Source: Lentisphaeria bacterium (GTDB taxonomy: Bacteria; Verrucomicrobiota; Lentisphaeria; JABSQK01). From it: a stretch of 58,898 nt of DNA. Below are positions 1 through 11,166 of the stretch, piece by piece. How positions within the stretch are numbered: the stretch's first letter is position 1; every line of letters begins with the position of its first letter. The stretch covers positions 1-58,898 of the forward strand of contig JABSQK010000017.1 in assembly GCA_013215875.1 (NCBI GenBank), given 5' to 3'. The position numbers and the translations under genes were made by a program. The notes under the pieces were generated by a model. That model worked only from the letters and a program-made list of their open reading frames with translations, searched no databases and had not been told where the DNA came from.

Positions 1-27
1 ATAAAGTTTTTTTTAATATTTTTTTCC

Positions 28-819
28 ATGTTCTTGGGTATCCTCGCTGCCCGGCTTATTCGTAAAAAGAAACCCGAATTGGCTTTTGATGATTTATTGA
101 AAGAGAAATGGATTGGTGCTGTGAGTGTTGCAGTCATGTTGATACTCTTTCTTTTGCTTCCGGCAAATCTTAGTGATGAAGTTTGCCAAAAGTATCCGAT
201 TCTTATTCAAGGATATTTATACAGTATTGTGATAAATGTGATTATGAATATTTTCACTTTTTTTATGATCCTGCTTCTCTCATATGGCTTCATAAAAAAA
301 TCATTAAAAAAGCGCCATATTACATATCCCATTGCATTGATCATTTTTTTCGTAATCTATTATCAACTGGATGCCCCTCTCGGTGGTATCGAAAATAAAA
401 AGATTGAGGGAGTTGTTTTGCAAACAACGGGTTCTACATGTGCAGCAGCTACATTGGCAAATATTTTATCGCTCTATGGTCATGATAAAAGAGAAAGAGA
501 AATGGCTCTTGAACTGCACACCAAAATTATTGGCACAACAAACGGGCAGATGCGTTATCTCTTAAGCCGTTATAATATTCGCTGGCGCGATATTAATAAA
601 CGCAGTTTATCTTTAGCGGATATTCAGTGTCCGGCAATACTGAATGTGGATCACCCGGTTGTAGGCAAGGAAAGTCATGCCGTCGCCTATATGAAAATGC
701 TGCGGGAAGGAAGCTATGAAATATGGGATCCATTAAGCGGGCTGGAAGTTTGGAGTGCCAAAACAGTTGCTGAGGTGTGGCACGGCACAGGGATTGAGTG
801 CCTACCGAATAAAAAATAA
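28..819 (+). CDS. Membrane-anchored C39-like cysteine peptidase (5' end possibly outside window)
   Basis: The protein (263 aa from the ATG) has three or four hydrophobic segments in its first 115 residues, followed by a papain-like C39 domain. The domain shows a Q132 oxyanion residue, C138 within TGSTCAAATLANIL, H217 in SHAVAY and D234 in WDPLSG, the Cys-His-Asp order of bacteriocin-type C39 peptidases. C39 domains usually cut double-glycine leader peptides and are fused to ABC exporters; here there is no ATPase domain, so the enzyme is a stand-alone membrane peptidase whose substrate is unknown. The reading frame is open to base 1, and no clear Shine-Dalgarno precedes the ATG, so the true start may lie upstream of the window. 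Family call fairly sure, role unknown. Confidence 0.7.
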   Translation: MFLGILAARLIRKKKPELAFDDLLKEKWIGAVSVAVMLILFLLLPANLSDEVCQKYPILIQGYLYSIVINVIMNIFTFFMILLLSYGFIKKSLKKRHITYPIALIIFFVIYYQLDAPLGGIENKKIEGVVLQTTGSTCAAATLANILSLYGHDKREREMALELHTKIIGTTNGQMRYLLSRYNIRWRDINKRSLSLADIQCPAILNVDHPVVGKESHAVAYMKMLREGSYEIWDPLSGLEVWSAKTVAEVWHGTGIECLPNKK

Positions 820-966
820 AGCCAATTCATGCGTTGCCAAACTATTTTTAAGTAGCACAAAGACTAACTACAATTTACAATTATTTTACTTTTTATTTAC
901 ATATATATTACACGTCCTTGGGTCATCATTATAGATTTAAGGTAGAAAAAAAATGGAGAAAATGGA

Positions 967-2580
967 ATGAAAAAATTACAAGTTATTGCTATGCTGGTCG
1001 CTTTCAGCATGACTGCAAAAGAAATTGAAGTTCAAAGTAAAATCGAATCCGTAAGCATGTTTAAGAATGGTCTTGGCGTGGTGTCTCGGGTAATCAAGAT
1101 TCCAAAAAATGGTATTTACCTGTTAAAGGATTTGCCGCGTCCTGTACATGGAACATTTTGGCTTGAGAGTGATGCCCGTGTCGTAACACGTTCGACCAAA
1201 CGTGAATTTGATGTGCCAACGCCTTTATCTAAACGCGGTCTCATTTCGCGTTATGCAGGCAAAAAGGTGATCATCCAAACTATGGGTGAAAATAGCAGAA
1301 CATTAAAAGGGTTGGTTATTCCAGATAAATTAAAAGAAGATGAACAATGGAGCAGGCGTTACCAACAACCCAATTACTATTACAACCGGGCAAATACCGG
1401 ACCGTTGAAAGATAATTTTATAACTATTAAAACTCAAACAGGCGTACTGACACTTAAGACTTCATTGATTGCGACGATTTCCTCTGTCTCGATCAATACA
1501 AGTGAAAAGAAAATGCAGCCTGTGATGCTTTTTACTGTCAGTAATGTTCCTCAAAATGGTGCAATTATCACCTTAAGCTATTTAAGCACCGGGGTTTCAT
1601 GGGCCCCCAGTTATAAAATTGATTTGCTGAAGAATGATAAATTAAGCATTGTGCAAAAGGCGGTGATTAAAAATGAGTTGACTAATTTCCCAAAGGCTGA
1701 ATTAAAGTTGATTTCCGGTTATCCACATATACAATTTTCGCATGTCGATTCGCTCGTATCGCTAAATACACTCAGTTCATTTTTTCAGCAATTGGGCCAA
1801 AGAAATACCAGCAGGAATGGCCGACAAATGGTCACACAACAGGCGATGATGAATAATGTAGGAAATAACAGAGCAGCCAGTCGATCAATACGTGATTTTT
1901 CAGGGGAATCAAAAAATGGCGTGGACATTCATTATCAATCGATCGGACAGCATGCTTTAGATAAGGGAGATGCCTTAAGTTTGTCAGTGGCAAAAGCAGA
2001 GACAAAGTATGAGCGCTTGATACACTGGTCTATTGCGGATAACCGGACTGCAAATGGTCGTTATATAGCGGATTATGAACGTAGGCAGAATCCAGAAAAA
2101 TATGGTAATAGTATGTGGGATTCGATTCGTTTTAAGAATCCTTTGAAATTTCCAATGACCACCGGGGTGGCATCGATCTATGAAAATAAACGTTTTCTCG
2201 GGCAGAATATCAGTTATTGGGTAAACCCAGGCGGAAAGAATCTGCTTCACATAACCAAAGCCTTGAGCATTGCCAAAATACATTCAGAGAAAGAAATTGA
2301 ACATAAACGTGAATCTGTTCGCTTGCACGGCCACAGTTATTCTAAAGTGAAAGTCGAGGGACGCATCTTTGTAAAGAATACCTGCAACAGCCCAATCAAG
2401 CTATGTATTGATCGGGCATTTTCCGGACAGTTGATTAAGGTCTCGCACAAAGCAGATTCCGAATTACTGGAGGCGGGAGTATACTCGATAAACGAACGTC
2501 GTAAACTCAGTTGGGAGCTGGACTTAAAAGCGGGTGAAGAGAAAGAATTGGTTTATTCGTACAGTGTTCTGGTCTACTAA
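967..2580 (+). CDS. DUF4139 domain protein (MuiA-like), probably secreted
   Basis: A 537-aa protein with a short hydrophobic N-terminus (about residues 4-17) that may be a signal peptide. Residues 25-70 hold the pattern of the DUF4140/DUF4139 family N-terminus (an SVSMFKNGLGVVSR strand followed by a LLKDLP turn). The segment VSWAPSYKIDLL (about 216-227) and the following KNELTNFPKAELKLISGYP are the hallmark of DUF4139. The C-terminus ends with the family-like WELDLKAGEEKELVYSYSV. Related proteins are called mucoidy inhibitor MuiA or simply uncharacterised envelope beta-sandwich proteins; no reaction is established. A GGAGAAAATGGA stretch just before the ATG serves as ribosome-binding region. 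It converges on the ATP synthase operon. Confidence 0.7.
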   Translation: MKKLQVIAMLVAFSMTAKEIEVQSKIESVSMFKNGLGVVSRVIKIPKNGIYLLKDLPRPVHGTFWLESDARVVTRSTKREFDVPTPLSKRGLISRYAGKKVIIQTMGENSRTLKGLVIPDKLKEDEQWSRRYQQPNYYYNRANTGPLKDNFITIKTQTGVLTLKTSLIATISSVSINTSEKKMQPVMLFTVSNVPQNGAIITLSYLSTGVSWAPSYKIDLLKNDKLSIVQKAVIKNELTNFPKAELKLISGYPHIQFSHVDSLVSLNTLSSFFQQLGQRNTSRNGRQMVTQQAMMNNVGNNRAASRSIRDFSGESKNGVDIHYQSIGQHALDKGDALSLSVAKAETKYERLIHWSIADNRTANGRYIADYERRQNPEKYGNSMWDSIRFKNPLKFPMTTGVASIYENKRFLGQNISYWVNPGGKNLLHITKALSIAKIHSEKEIEHKRESVRLHGHSYSKVKVEGRIFVKNTCNSPIKLCIDRAFSGQLIKVSHKADSELLEAGVYSINERRKLSWELDLKAGEEKELVYSYSVLVY

Positions 2581-2586
2581 GAAGGT

Positions 2587-2640
2587 AAAAAATAACCAAG
2601 CACTTGGGGTTCACAGAGTATATGGGTGATGCCCAGTGCC
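2587..2640 (-). terminator. Candidate Rho-independent terminator of the ATP synthase operon
   Basis: On the minus strand, just after the atpC stop, GCACTGGG pairs with CCCAAGTGC (one bulged base) and is followed by a T-rich stretch (TTATTTTTT). A smaller nested CCAA-GTGC-TTGG hairpin lies directly before the T run. The plus-strand gene ends at the other edge, so the element could also work in both directions, but the T run is only on the minus side. Confidence 0.45.
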
Positions 2641-2641
2641 T

Positions 2642-2967
2642 TTAGTCTTCGTCGGCCTGGAGTCTTTCGAATAGCGCTTGTGCTTTTTCTTTTGCATCAG
2701 AGAGGCTATCCGCTTCTTGATAGTTGTCTGCCAGAATGGTGACTGTATTCCGCCCATCAATCTCAAGCAGTCCATCGCCAATGGCATAAAATGTGGTTTC
2801 ATTGCCAATGTCAATTTTTACTGGACCATGTTCAAGCGAGCTAACCATAGGAGCATGATTGGCCCAAATACCGAAAGAACCGTCGATGCCATTGGCAACG
2901 ACTGCATCTACTTCAGCATCGAAGGCTTTGCCTTCAGCAGTTAAGATTGTGAATTGGAATGCTGCCA

Positions 2968-2968
<1 letters not shown>
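2642..2968 (-). CDS. atpC: ATP synthase F1 subunit epsilon
   Basis: The 108-aa protein is the last gene of the operon and forms the epsilon subunit of the F1 central stalk, which couples rotation to the catalytic hexamer. It shows the epsilon beta-sandwich pattern at the N-terminus (FQFTILTAEGKAFDAEVDAV, then GSFGIWANHAPMVSSLEHGPVKI), and YAIGDGLLEIDGRNTVTILAD. The C-terminal helical part is short: the family is usually about 130-140 aa, so the inhibitory double helix is partly missing, with only one short helix after residue 85. Its ATG overlaps the atpD stop codon (TAATG), indicating translational coupling. Confidence 0.95.
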
Positions 2969-5266
<2,298 letters not shown>

Positions 5267-5267
<1 letters not shown>

Positions 5268-6781
5268 TAGCTTTTAAACTTCGATTTGAAATTATTTAAG
5301 AGTGTTTCAAGACCTTCTTTCACTTCATCGGTCATGGCCTGTTCTTTGTCGAAAAGGCGAACCCATTCTGCATAGCTTGAATCCATCGCATCATCAAGCG
5401 CTAATTCAAACGGACGAACCTGGTCGACATCAATGTCATCGAGGAATCCATTGGTACCTGCATAAATAATCGCCACCTGTTTTGCAACAGACAGTGGTTC
5501 ATTTAATCCTTGTTTGATTACTTCCATGAGGCGTTGTCCGCGCTCGAGCTGTTTACGAGTCGCTTCGTCGAGGTCGGATGCAAACTGTGAAAATGCTGCA
5601 AGTTCGCGGTACTGTGCCAATGTTAAACGCAGTGAACCGGCGGTCTGTTTCATACCTTTAAGCTGGGCATCGCCACCGACTCGGGATACGGAAATACCCG
5701 GGTTGATCGCAGGTCGCTGGCCGGCATTAAATAAGTCACCTTCCAGGAAGATCTGTCCATCAGTAATGGAGATCACGTTGGTTGGGATATATGCAGAGAC
5801 ATCACCAGCCTGTGTTTCGATAATCGGCAATGCAGTTAACGAACCTCCACCAAGTTCATCACTCAGTTTTGCTGAACGTTCAAGCAAACGACTATGAAGA
5901 TAGAATACATCTCCAGGGAATGCTTCACGGCCGGGTGGGCGGCGCAGTAGTAATGACAGCTGGCGGTAAGCCTGTGACTGTTTGGTTAAATCATCAAATA
6001 CAATGAGTGCGTGGCGTCCGGAGTCGCGGAAGAATTCAGCCATTGCGGTACCAGAGTATGGCGCCAGAAACTGCATAGGTGCAGGGTCTGAAGCAGTCGC
6101 TGCAATGATTGTGGTATACTCCATTGCACCATGCTTTTTCAGGGTTTCATAAATTTCTACAACAGTTGAACGTTTCTGACCAATCGCAACATAAAAACAG
6201 AATACATCCGTATTGCGTTGATTGATGATCGTATCTATTGCCACAGTTGTCTTGCCGGTTTTGCGGTCACCGATGATCAACTCACGCTGGCCACGGCCAA
6301 CAGGTGTGAGTGCATCCACAACTTTTATACCAGTCTGCAAGGGCTCGTGCACGTCTTTACGCTGCATGATACCTGGCGCTTTCACCTCAATCTGTCCACT
6401 TGTTTCAGTGTCGATCGGGCCTTTTCCATCGATGGGTGCGCCCAATGCGTCGACAATGCGACCGAGTAGTGCTTCACCAATGGGTACGGATGCGATGGAG
6501 TTTGTACGTTTTACTGCATCGCCTTCTTTGATGTCTGTATCTTCACCGAAGATCGCGACACCGACGTTGTCTGTTTCAAGATTCAGAGCCATACCACGAA
6601 GGCCGTTAGGGAACTCTACAAGCTCACCAGCCATGACATTTGCCAGGCCGTGTATGCGTGCAATTCCGTCACCGACACTTAGTACAGTACCGGTTTCGTA
6701 TGTTTCTGATTTTGTATCAAAATCAGCTAACTGCTTCTTCAGTATGGCGGAAACCTCTTCCGGCTTCAAGTCGATTGCCAT
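5267..6781 (-). CDS. atpA: ATP synthase F1 subunit alpha
   Basis: The 504-aa non-catalytic nucleotide-binding subunit of the F1 hexamer. The P-loop GDRKTGKT is at residues 171-178; the arginine-finger region SRVGG (in [13 protein letters not shown]) is present. The N-terminus has the usual membrane-distal helix that binds delta. It lies 18 bp downstream of atpH and is coupled to atpG. Length and sequence are ordinary. Confidence 0.98.
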
Positions 6782-6799
6782 GGCTTATTCCTTTTGTTG

Positions 6800-7339
6800 T
6801 TAACCAGCTAAAATGCTTTTTCCTAATTTCTTTAACAAATGACTGACACTATTATCGATAACAGTGTCGCCTATCTTTATGGTAAATCCACCAATCAAAG
6901 AGTCGTCAATTGTTACAACTGCACGGATCTCTTTTTTATAGCGGTCTTTAAGTTTTGCTTTAATTGAGTCAATTTGTGCATCAGTAATTTCCGAAGCACT
7001 GGTAATCTCAATATTTATAATTCCTGAATGATCCAAATATAAAGCGTCAAACTCGGCGACAATGTCAGCAAGTATGATTAAACGATTTTTGGAATTTATA
7101 AAGCGGAGAAAACGCACACTTAAGTCAGTTGCTTCGCCTTTGAATATATCATCGAGGATTATATCTTTCTGATCGACGCTCAAAACCGGATTTTTTAGAA
7201 ATGCAGCAAAATCGTCGTTTTCACAGACAGCAGCAAAAGCCACAGTATCTTGATACACGGCATCTAACTGGCTTGTTTCCTGGGCCAGCTCGAAGAGCGA
7301 TTTTGCATATGGCTTTGCGATTTTTGCGTCAGACATCAT
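6800..7339 (-). CDS. atpH: ATP synthase F1 subunit delta (OSCP)
   Basis: The 179-aa peripheral-stalk subunit fixes F1 to the b-subunit stalk. It begins with the family pattern IAKPYAKSLFELA and ends with GGFTIKIGDTVIDNSVSHLLKKL, the conserved C-terminal signature. Two adjacent ATG codons occur at the start; either is possible (7339 or 7336). It follows atpF by 5 bp. Confidence 0.95.
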   Translation of the reverse strand: MMSDAKIAKPYAKSLFELAQETSQLDAVYQDTVAFAAVCENDDFAAFLKNPVLSVDQKDIILDDIFKGEATDLSVRFLRFINSKNRLIILADIVAEFDALYLDHSGIINIEITSASEITDAQIDSIKAKLKDRYKKEIRAVVTIDDSLIGGFTIKIGDTVIDNSVSHLLKKLGKSILAG

Positions 7340-7344
7340 TTTTT

Positions 7345-7950
7345 CTAAATCTCGTTTATTAAGCGATCTGTTAATGCCCGGCTTTTTTCGTTGTCCAGAT
7401 TTTCACCAACAATTTTGCTGGCGATCTGTACCGCGATATCAGCGCTTTCTTTACGCAGTGTGGCCCGTGCCACATTTTGCGCTTCGCCAATATCCCGCTG
7501 GGAATTTTCGATCATAATTTTAGCATCTTCATTCGCTTTGTTGCGAATTGTCAGCGCCGCTTCATCAGCAGCAACTTTTGCTTTTTCAATTATTTCTTTT
7601 GCTTCGTCATTGGCTGCAGCAATTGTCGCACCCCGTGTGGTCTCGATTTCTTCGAGTTGCTCACGGGCCTTATCCGCTTCGTCCATGGACTCACGAATTC
7701 TATCTTCGCGAGCTTTCAGGCCTGCAAGGATAGGCTTTAAACCAAATTTAGTTACGATTGCAAGAGTAATGAAGAATGTGATCCAGACCAGAACAGTTAA
7801 ATTTGTATTAACACTGTCTGCCATCGAACTGCCTTCACTTTTACTATGGCCTTTTTCAACAGTTGCAGATGCGTCATGCAGTTCACTCTCATGTTCTGCT
7901 TGTACATACTGGACTGCCTTAGTGTAGGCCGGGCTGCTTTCTTTACTCAT
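7345..7950 (-). CDS. atpF: ATP synthase Fo subunit b, with a possible N-terminal extension
   Basis: The peripheral-stalk b subunit has one membrane helix (residues about 50-68, LTVLVWITFFITLAIVTKFG) followed by the KPIL..L..RE..I motif and a long charged coiled coil. The full frame is 201 aa because about 42 polar residues precede the usual start. An internal ATG at 7824 (residue 43, MADSVNTNLTV) would give 159 aa, the normal family length, and it has a GAAGG sequence 7 bases upstream. The upstream ATG at 7950 also has an AAGGT 5 bases upstream. Both starts are possible; the longer frame is listed. Function certain, start uncertain. Confidence 0.92.
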   Translation of the reverse strand: MSKESSPAYTKAVQYVQAEHESELHDASATVEKGHSKSEGSSMADSVNTNLTVLVWITFFITLAIVTKFGLKPILAGLKAREDRIRESMDEADKAREQLEEIETTRGATIAAANDEAKEIIEKAKVAADEAALTIRNKANEDAKIMIENSQRDIGEAQNVARATLRKESADIAVQIASKIVGENLDNEKSRALTDRLINEI

Positions 7951-8006
7951 ACTTACCTTGATGGTTAGTTAAGTTCATTAAATTGTGTACTCGTATCCTG
8001 GATGAA

Positions 8007-8216
8007 TTAAGGGTTGATACCCATAAGACAAATAACAGCACCAAAGAGAGCAACACCCTCAATCAAAGCAGCAGCGATTAACATACTGGTTTGAATTTTT
8101 CCGTGCATTTCAGGTTGACGAGCCATTCCACCCATAGCACCATGTGCCAAGATGCCGATTCCAAGACCAGCGCCTATTGCGACGAGTCCTGCTCCAATAC
8201 CAAAAAGACCTAACAT
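8007..8216 (-). CDS. atpE: ATP synthase Fo subunit c (proton type)
   Basis: The 69-aa hairpin of two membrane helices forms the rotating c-ring. It has the glycine-rich first helix, the polar loop ARQPE (33-36 region) and the ion-carrying Glu at residue 53 in the second helix. The position equivalent to the Gln of sodium-binding c subunits is Ile, and the residues after Glu53 are Gly-Val rather than Ser-Thr, so H+ translocation is inferred. An AAGGA ribosome-binding site lies before the ATG, in an A-rich leader that follows small hairpins. Confidence 0.96.
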   Translation of the reverse strand: MLGLFGIGAGLVAIGAGLGIGILAHGAMGGMARQPEMHGKIQTSMLIAAALIEGVALFGAVICLMGINP

Positions 8217-8246
8217 AGTTCTTTTCCTTATTTTACTTTTTATTTT

Positions 8247-8293
8247 TTTAACAGAAACAGTCTGTTAAATGTTAAATTTTGGCAAAGCCAAAA
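8247..8293 (-). promoter_or_regulatory. Hairpins in the atpB-atpE intercistronic leader
   Basis: The 140-bp gap between atpB and atpE is the longest in the operon. It contains a perfect 9-bp inverted repeat with a 5-base loop (8247-8269, TTTAACAGA arm) and a perfect 7-bp repeat with an AAA loop (8277-8293, TTTTGGC arm). On the transcribed strand neither is followed by a T run long enough for a strong terminator. Inferred role: mRNA processing, stability or raised translation of atpE, whose product is needed in many copies. Confidence 0.4.
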
Positions 8294-8356
8294 ACCGATA
8301 CTTATATGTTCGGATCTTTTAATGACAAGTTCCAAACATAAAAATTCTCCATTGTC

Positions 8357-9148
8357 CTAATGTGCAGGATGCCAGACTTGACCAATAAACATTGCCGTAA
8401 GCAATGTAAATATGTAGGCCTGTAAAAATGCCACGAGGATTTCGAGTAAATAAATTCCAACTGCTAAAGCAATAGCGGGTGCCCCAACAACGCCGAATAC
8501 AACGAACATGCCAAGGAATGCAAAAATGATGATATGACCAGCGAACATATTGGCAAAAAGTCGTATTGTCAGGGCGAATGCCTTGATGAACATGCCCAGG
8601 AACTCGATGAAAAATATAAAGGGAACAATGGCTATAGGCAATCCATGGGGGATAAATGCCTTAAAGAATCCAATGGGTCCATTTACGACAATTGCACCAA
8701 TGCTCATGACTGCCAGGGTGATGGTGGCCAGCCCCAAAGTAATGCCAATGTTGCTTGTAGCTGTGGCAAATATTGGAACCAGTCCCATGAGATTCATAGT
8801 GAGGATTAAAAAGAAGAATGTACAGAGTAGTGGGGTGAGACGCATGCCGTCCTTTTCACCAATGTTTGGAATGGCGATGTCATCGCGAACAAAGACGACC
8901 ATTGCTTCCAGCATATTCGTAAGACCTGTGGGAACACGCGAATTTTTCTTTGATATCACACAAAAAAGCAGGATAACAATTGCTGATGCAATGATAAACA
9001 TAAGGCCATGTAATGTGAGCCAATCTGGTAAATGTATTGCGACTCCTGGCAGTGGGTGCCATTCGTTTGAATCTTGTACATGGTGGGTAACCCAGTCTCT
9101 TACCAGAGCCATTTTATCGGTACCGCCTGCCGCTTTATCTGCGCTCAT
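8357..9148 (-). CDS. atpB: ATP synthase Fo subunit a
   Basis: The 263-aa membrane subunit forms the proton half-channels against the c-ring. About five or six hydrophobic segments are visible; the essential Arg is R196 in ALTIRLFANMFAGH, and the preceding helix carries the conserved N/E positions. A hydrophilic N-terminus of about 45 residues precedes the first helix. Its ATG overlaps the stop of the atpI-like gene by one base (TAATG type). Confidence 0.96.
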   Translation of the reverse strand: MSADKAAGGTDKMALVRDWVTHHVQDSNEWHPLPGVAIHLPDWLTLHGLMFIIASAIVILLFCVISKKNSRVPTGLTNMLEAMVVFVRDDIAIPNIGEKDGMRLTPLLCTFFFLILTMNLMGLVPIFATATSNIGITLGLATITLAVMSIGAIVVNGPIGFFKAFIPHGLPIAIVPFIFFIEFLGMFIKAFALTIRLFANMFAGHIIIFAFLGMFVVFGVVGAPAIALAVGIYLLEILVAFLQAYIFTLLTAMFIGQVWHPAH

Positions 9149-9525
9149 TAAAAACTCCTTTGAGAACGATAATATAAATTGCCGACTTCAGTAAACATGT
9201 GAATCATGTAACTAATCAGTCCGCCAATCAATAGTGATTTAAGATTAAGTGATTGAAATCCGATGATAATAATACCGATTGCCATTAGCAAAATCGCACC
9301 GCGGACCATATTGGCAATTAACATACTTTTCATGAATACATCTGGGGCACTGCCAATGGCTTTACGGGTGAAGAGTAACATAACGACTGCACATAATGAT
9401 GAGATGATGGATGCGGCGATTGTCGCAGAAATTTGGAAATTGGGTGTGGAGCCAAGGGCGCCGTTAACTGCCAGTGCAGTGAGTGCGGCAAAAGTGACTG
9501 TTACATATTCAATCGGTTTTATCAT
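9148..9525 (-). CDS. atpI: AtpI-like membrane protein of the ATP synthase operon
   Basis: A 125-aa protein with four hydrophobic segments (about 9-25, 31-52, 67-90, 95-112) in the position of atpI, between atpZ and atpB. The sequence is only loosely like the ATP synthase I family, but length, topology and position agree. AtpI is thought to help c-ring assembly or Mg2+ supply. It overlaps atpZ by 17 bp at its 5' end and atpB by one base at its 3' end. Confidence 0.75.
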   Translation of the reverse strand: MIKPIEYVTVTFAALTALAVNGALGSTPNFQISATIAASIISSLCAVVMLLFTRKAIGSAPDVFMKSMLIANMVRGAILLMAIGIIIIGFQSLNLKSLLIGGLISYMIHMFTEVGNLYYRSQRSF

Positions 9526-9772
9526 TGTCGTTTTCTTTCTTCTCGTCTTCCAGTGTTTTCTGGCAAATTTTCCAAATTTCGTAAATTACAAAAACAAATG
9601 CTAGACAAACACCTGCTAAGGTAAACAAAAAGTTGGTCTGAAATTTTTCATCCAGCCAGACACCTAAAAAGGTAAATCCGATAAATGCCACGGCAAAACT
9701 GATGCCCAATGTCATGGCATCATTCACGCTTCGACGGGACGAATTGTCCTCTGGTTTTTTGTCTTCAGACAC
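9509..9772 (-). CDS. atpZ: AtpZ/AtpI family small membrane protein
   Basis: First gene of the ATP synthase operon. From the GTG start the product is 87 aa with two membrane helices, the hairpin typical of AtpZ (ISFAVAFIGFTFLGVWLDEKF, then FTLAGVCLAFVFVIYEIWKI). AtpZ works with AtpI in assembly and cation supply. A TTG at 9796 would add 8 residues, but it falls almost on the predicted transcription start, while the GTG has a GGTG 8 bases upstream; the GTG is preferred. The C-terminus is strongly charged. Confidence 0.75.
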   Translation of the reverse strand: MSEDKKPEDNSSRRSVNDAMTLGISFAVAFIGFTFLGVWLDEKFQTNFLFTLAGVCLAFVFVIYEIWKICQKTLEDEKKENDNDKTD

Positions 9773-9803
9773 AATAAAAACACCAGTTCTTATCAAAAGG
9801 TGT

Positions 9804-9831
9804 AACTTAGTGATGCCTTAGGGACTGTCAA
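9804..9831 (-). promoter_or_regulatory. Candidate sigma70-type promoter of the ATP synthase operon
   Basis: On the minus strand a perfect TTGACA (9831-9826) is followed after 16 bp by TAAGTT (9809-9804), a weak -10. It sits between the end of the LptF/G gene and atpZ, exactly where the operon needs a promoter. The -10 matches only three of six consensus positions, so this is a moderate call. Confidence 0.4.
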
Positions 9832-9895
9832 TAGCAGTAGGGGAACATTTATGACATAAACAGGACAAAATTTAGGGGTCGAAAATTCCGGGAAA

Positions 9896-11062
9896 TTATC
9901 GTCGTTTCCAGATGAGGTAGATTCCGATTGTCTGGAGGATGATATCGGGAATCCACATGCCGATGCTAGGGTTAATTTTGGACCCGAGGGCTTCGCCCAA
10001 TACTGCCATAAGTATAAAATAGCCACCGGCGACAAAGATGCTGACGATGAGGCCAGCGGATGTTTCACGGCGAGACATTTGTAGTCCCAATGGCATGGCA
10101 AAAAGCAGGAAAGAGAGCGGTGCAAGTGCCCATGCGGCTCGTTTGTGTAACTGCAGATAATGATCCGGGCTTTTTTGATTCATGCTTTTGCGCACCTGAA
10201 TACTGGCAAATATTTGATCCATGGTCATTTCTTTGGGTCGTTTGCCGAGTCGTCTGGCATTGGCATGGTCACTAAATGGAATGATAAATTCGGATTCTTC
10301 GGTGGTCATCCGTTTGATGTGAGTGAGGTCGCTGAGGTCTGCTTTTGGATCCCGTGAAATAATGATTGCATCGTATAGAGTGATGTTCATTGTCTGTTTG
10401 CTGGCATCGAGACTGATTTTTCCCTCCCGGGCAGTAATATTCTGAGCCAGCTTATAAGATTTTATTTGAGTATTATCATCTTTGTCTTTTTGGTTTTTAT
10501 GTTTTTGCTGGACGCTGGTGGTCGATTCTTCGAGAATGTAGATATGTACATCCTTGATAATATTTCCTTCTTTTGAACCAACGAGCATATGAAAGTTCTC
10601 TGCGAGCTCCATATCTTCATCTGCTTCGAGCATAGAGAGCGGGTTTTGCATCGCCTGATTTCTGAGCAGCCACTGACTCTTGTATTTGTAGATGGGGCCG
10701 AGATACATTTGCAGATACCAACAGACTGCAGATACGACGATAGCCAGCAAGAGAGCAGGGGTGATAATTTGCAGAAGACTGATGCCATTGGCTTTCATGG
10801 CGGTAATCTCACAGTCTGCCGACATGCGGTTAAACACCAGAATTGTTGATATGAGAATACTGATGGGTAAACTGAAACAAAGGAGCTGGGGCATGGAGTA
10901 GAAAATGAATGTGAGTAAATTACTCAGGTCAAATCCTTTGCCCATGAGCTTGGCAATTCCCTTCACCATCACGACCAAAACGACCATAAAGGTCGAGACT
11001 GCCACAGTGATACTGAATGTTAAAAGCAGATTTATTGTAAGATATCTATTTATTTTATTCAC
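9896..11062 (-). CDS. LptF/LptG family permease (lipopolysaccharide transport)
   Basis: The 388-aa inner-membrane protein has the LptF/LptG layout: three N-terminal membrane helices (about 12-32, 50-72, 98-118), a periplasmic beta-jellyroll of about 170 residues, and three C-terminal helices (about 308-385). The pattern FYSMPQLLCFSLPISILISTILVFNRMS with EITAMKANGIS is diagnostic of the YjgP/YjgQ family. These permeases work with the LptB ATPase to extract LPS from the inner membrane. Only one copy is here and no lptB is near, so whether it is LptF or LptG is undecided. It is transcribed towards the atp operon, 100 bp upstream of atpZ. Confidence 0.88.
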   Translation of the reverse strand: MNKINRYLTINLLLTFSITVAVSTFMVVLVVMVKGIAKLMGKGFDLSNLLTFIFYSMPQLLCFSLPISILISTILVFNRMSADCEITAMKANGISLLQIITPALLLAIVVSAVCWYLQMYLGPIYKYKSQWLLRNQAMQNPLSMLEADEDMELAENFHMLVGSKEGNIIKDVHIYILEESTTSVQQKHKNQKDKDDNTQIKSYKLAQNITAREGKISLDASKQTMNITLYDAIIISRDPKADLSDLTHIKRMTTEESEFIIPFSDHANARRLGKRPKEMTMDQIFASIQVRKSMNQKSPDHYLQLHKRAAWALAPLSFLLFAMPLGLQMSRRETSAGLIVSIFVAGGYFILMAVLGEALGSKINPSIGMWIPDIILQTIGIYLIWKRR

Positions 11063-11166
11063 AAAACACCTAATACTATCATGGTACTGTAAATCAAATT
11101 TGAATTATGTGAAGTGATTCTCAGTTTCAGATTGCGAAAAAAGAATTTAAGGTTATTAAAGATAGT

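Noticed and set aside
1984-2283. Antisense open frames over the DUF4139 and other genes
   Set aside because: They are shadows of clear plus- or minus-strand genes with no motifs of their own.
8007-8216. Sodium-type ATP synthase c subunit
   Set aside because: The positions for Gln, Ser and Thr of the Na+ signature are Ile, Gly and Val, so a proton ring is more likely.
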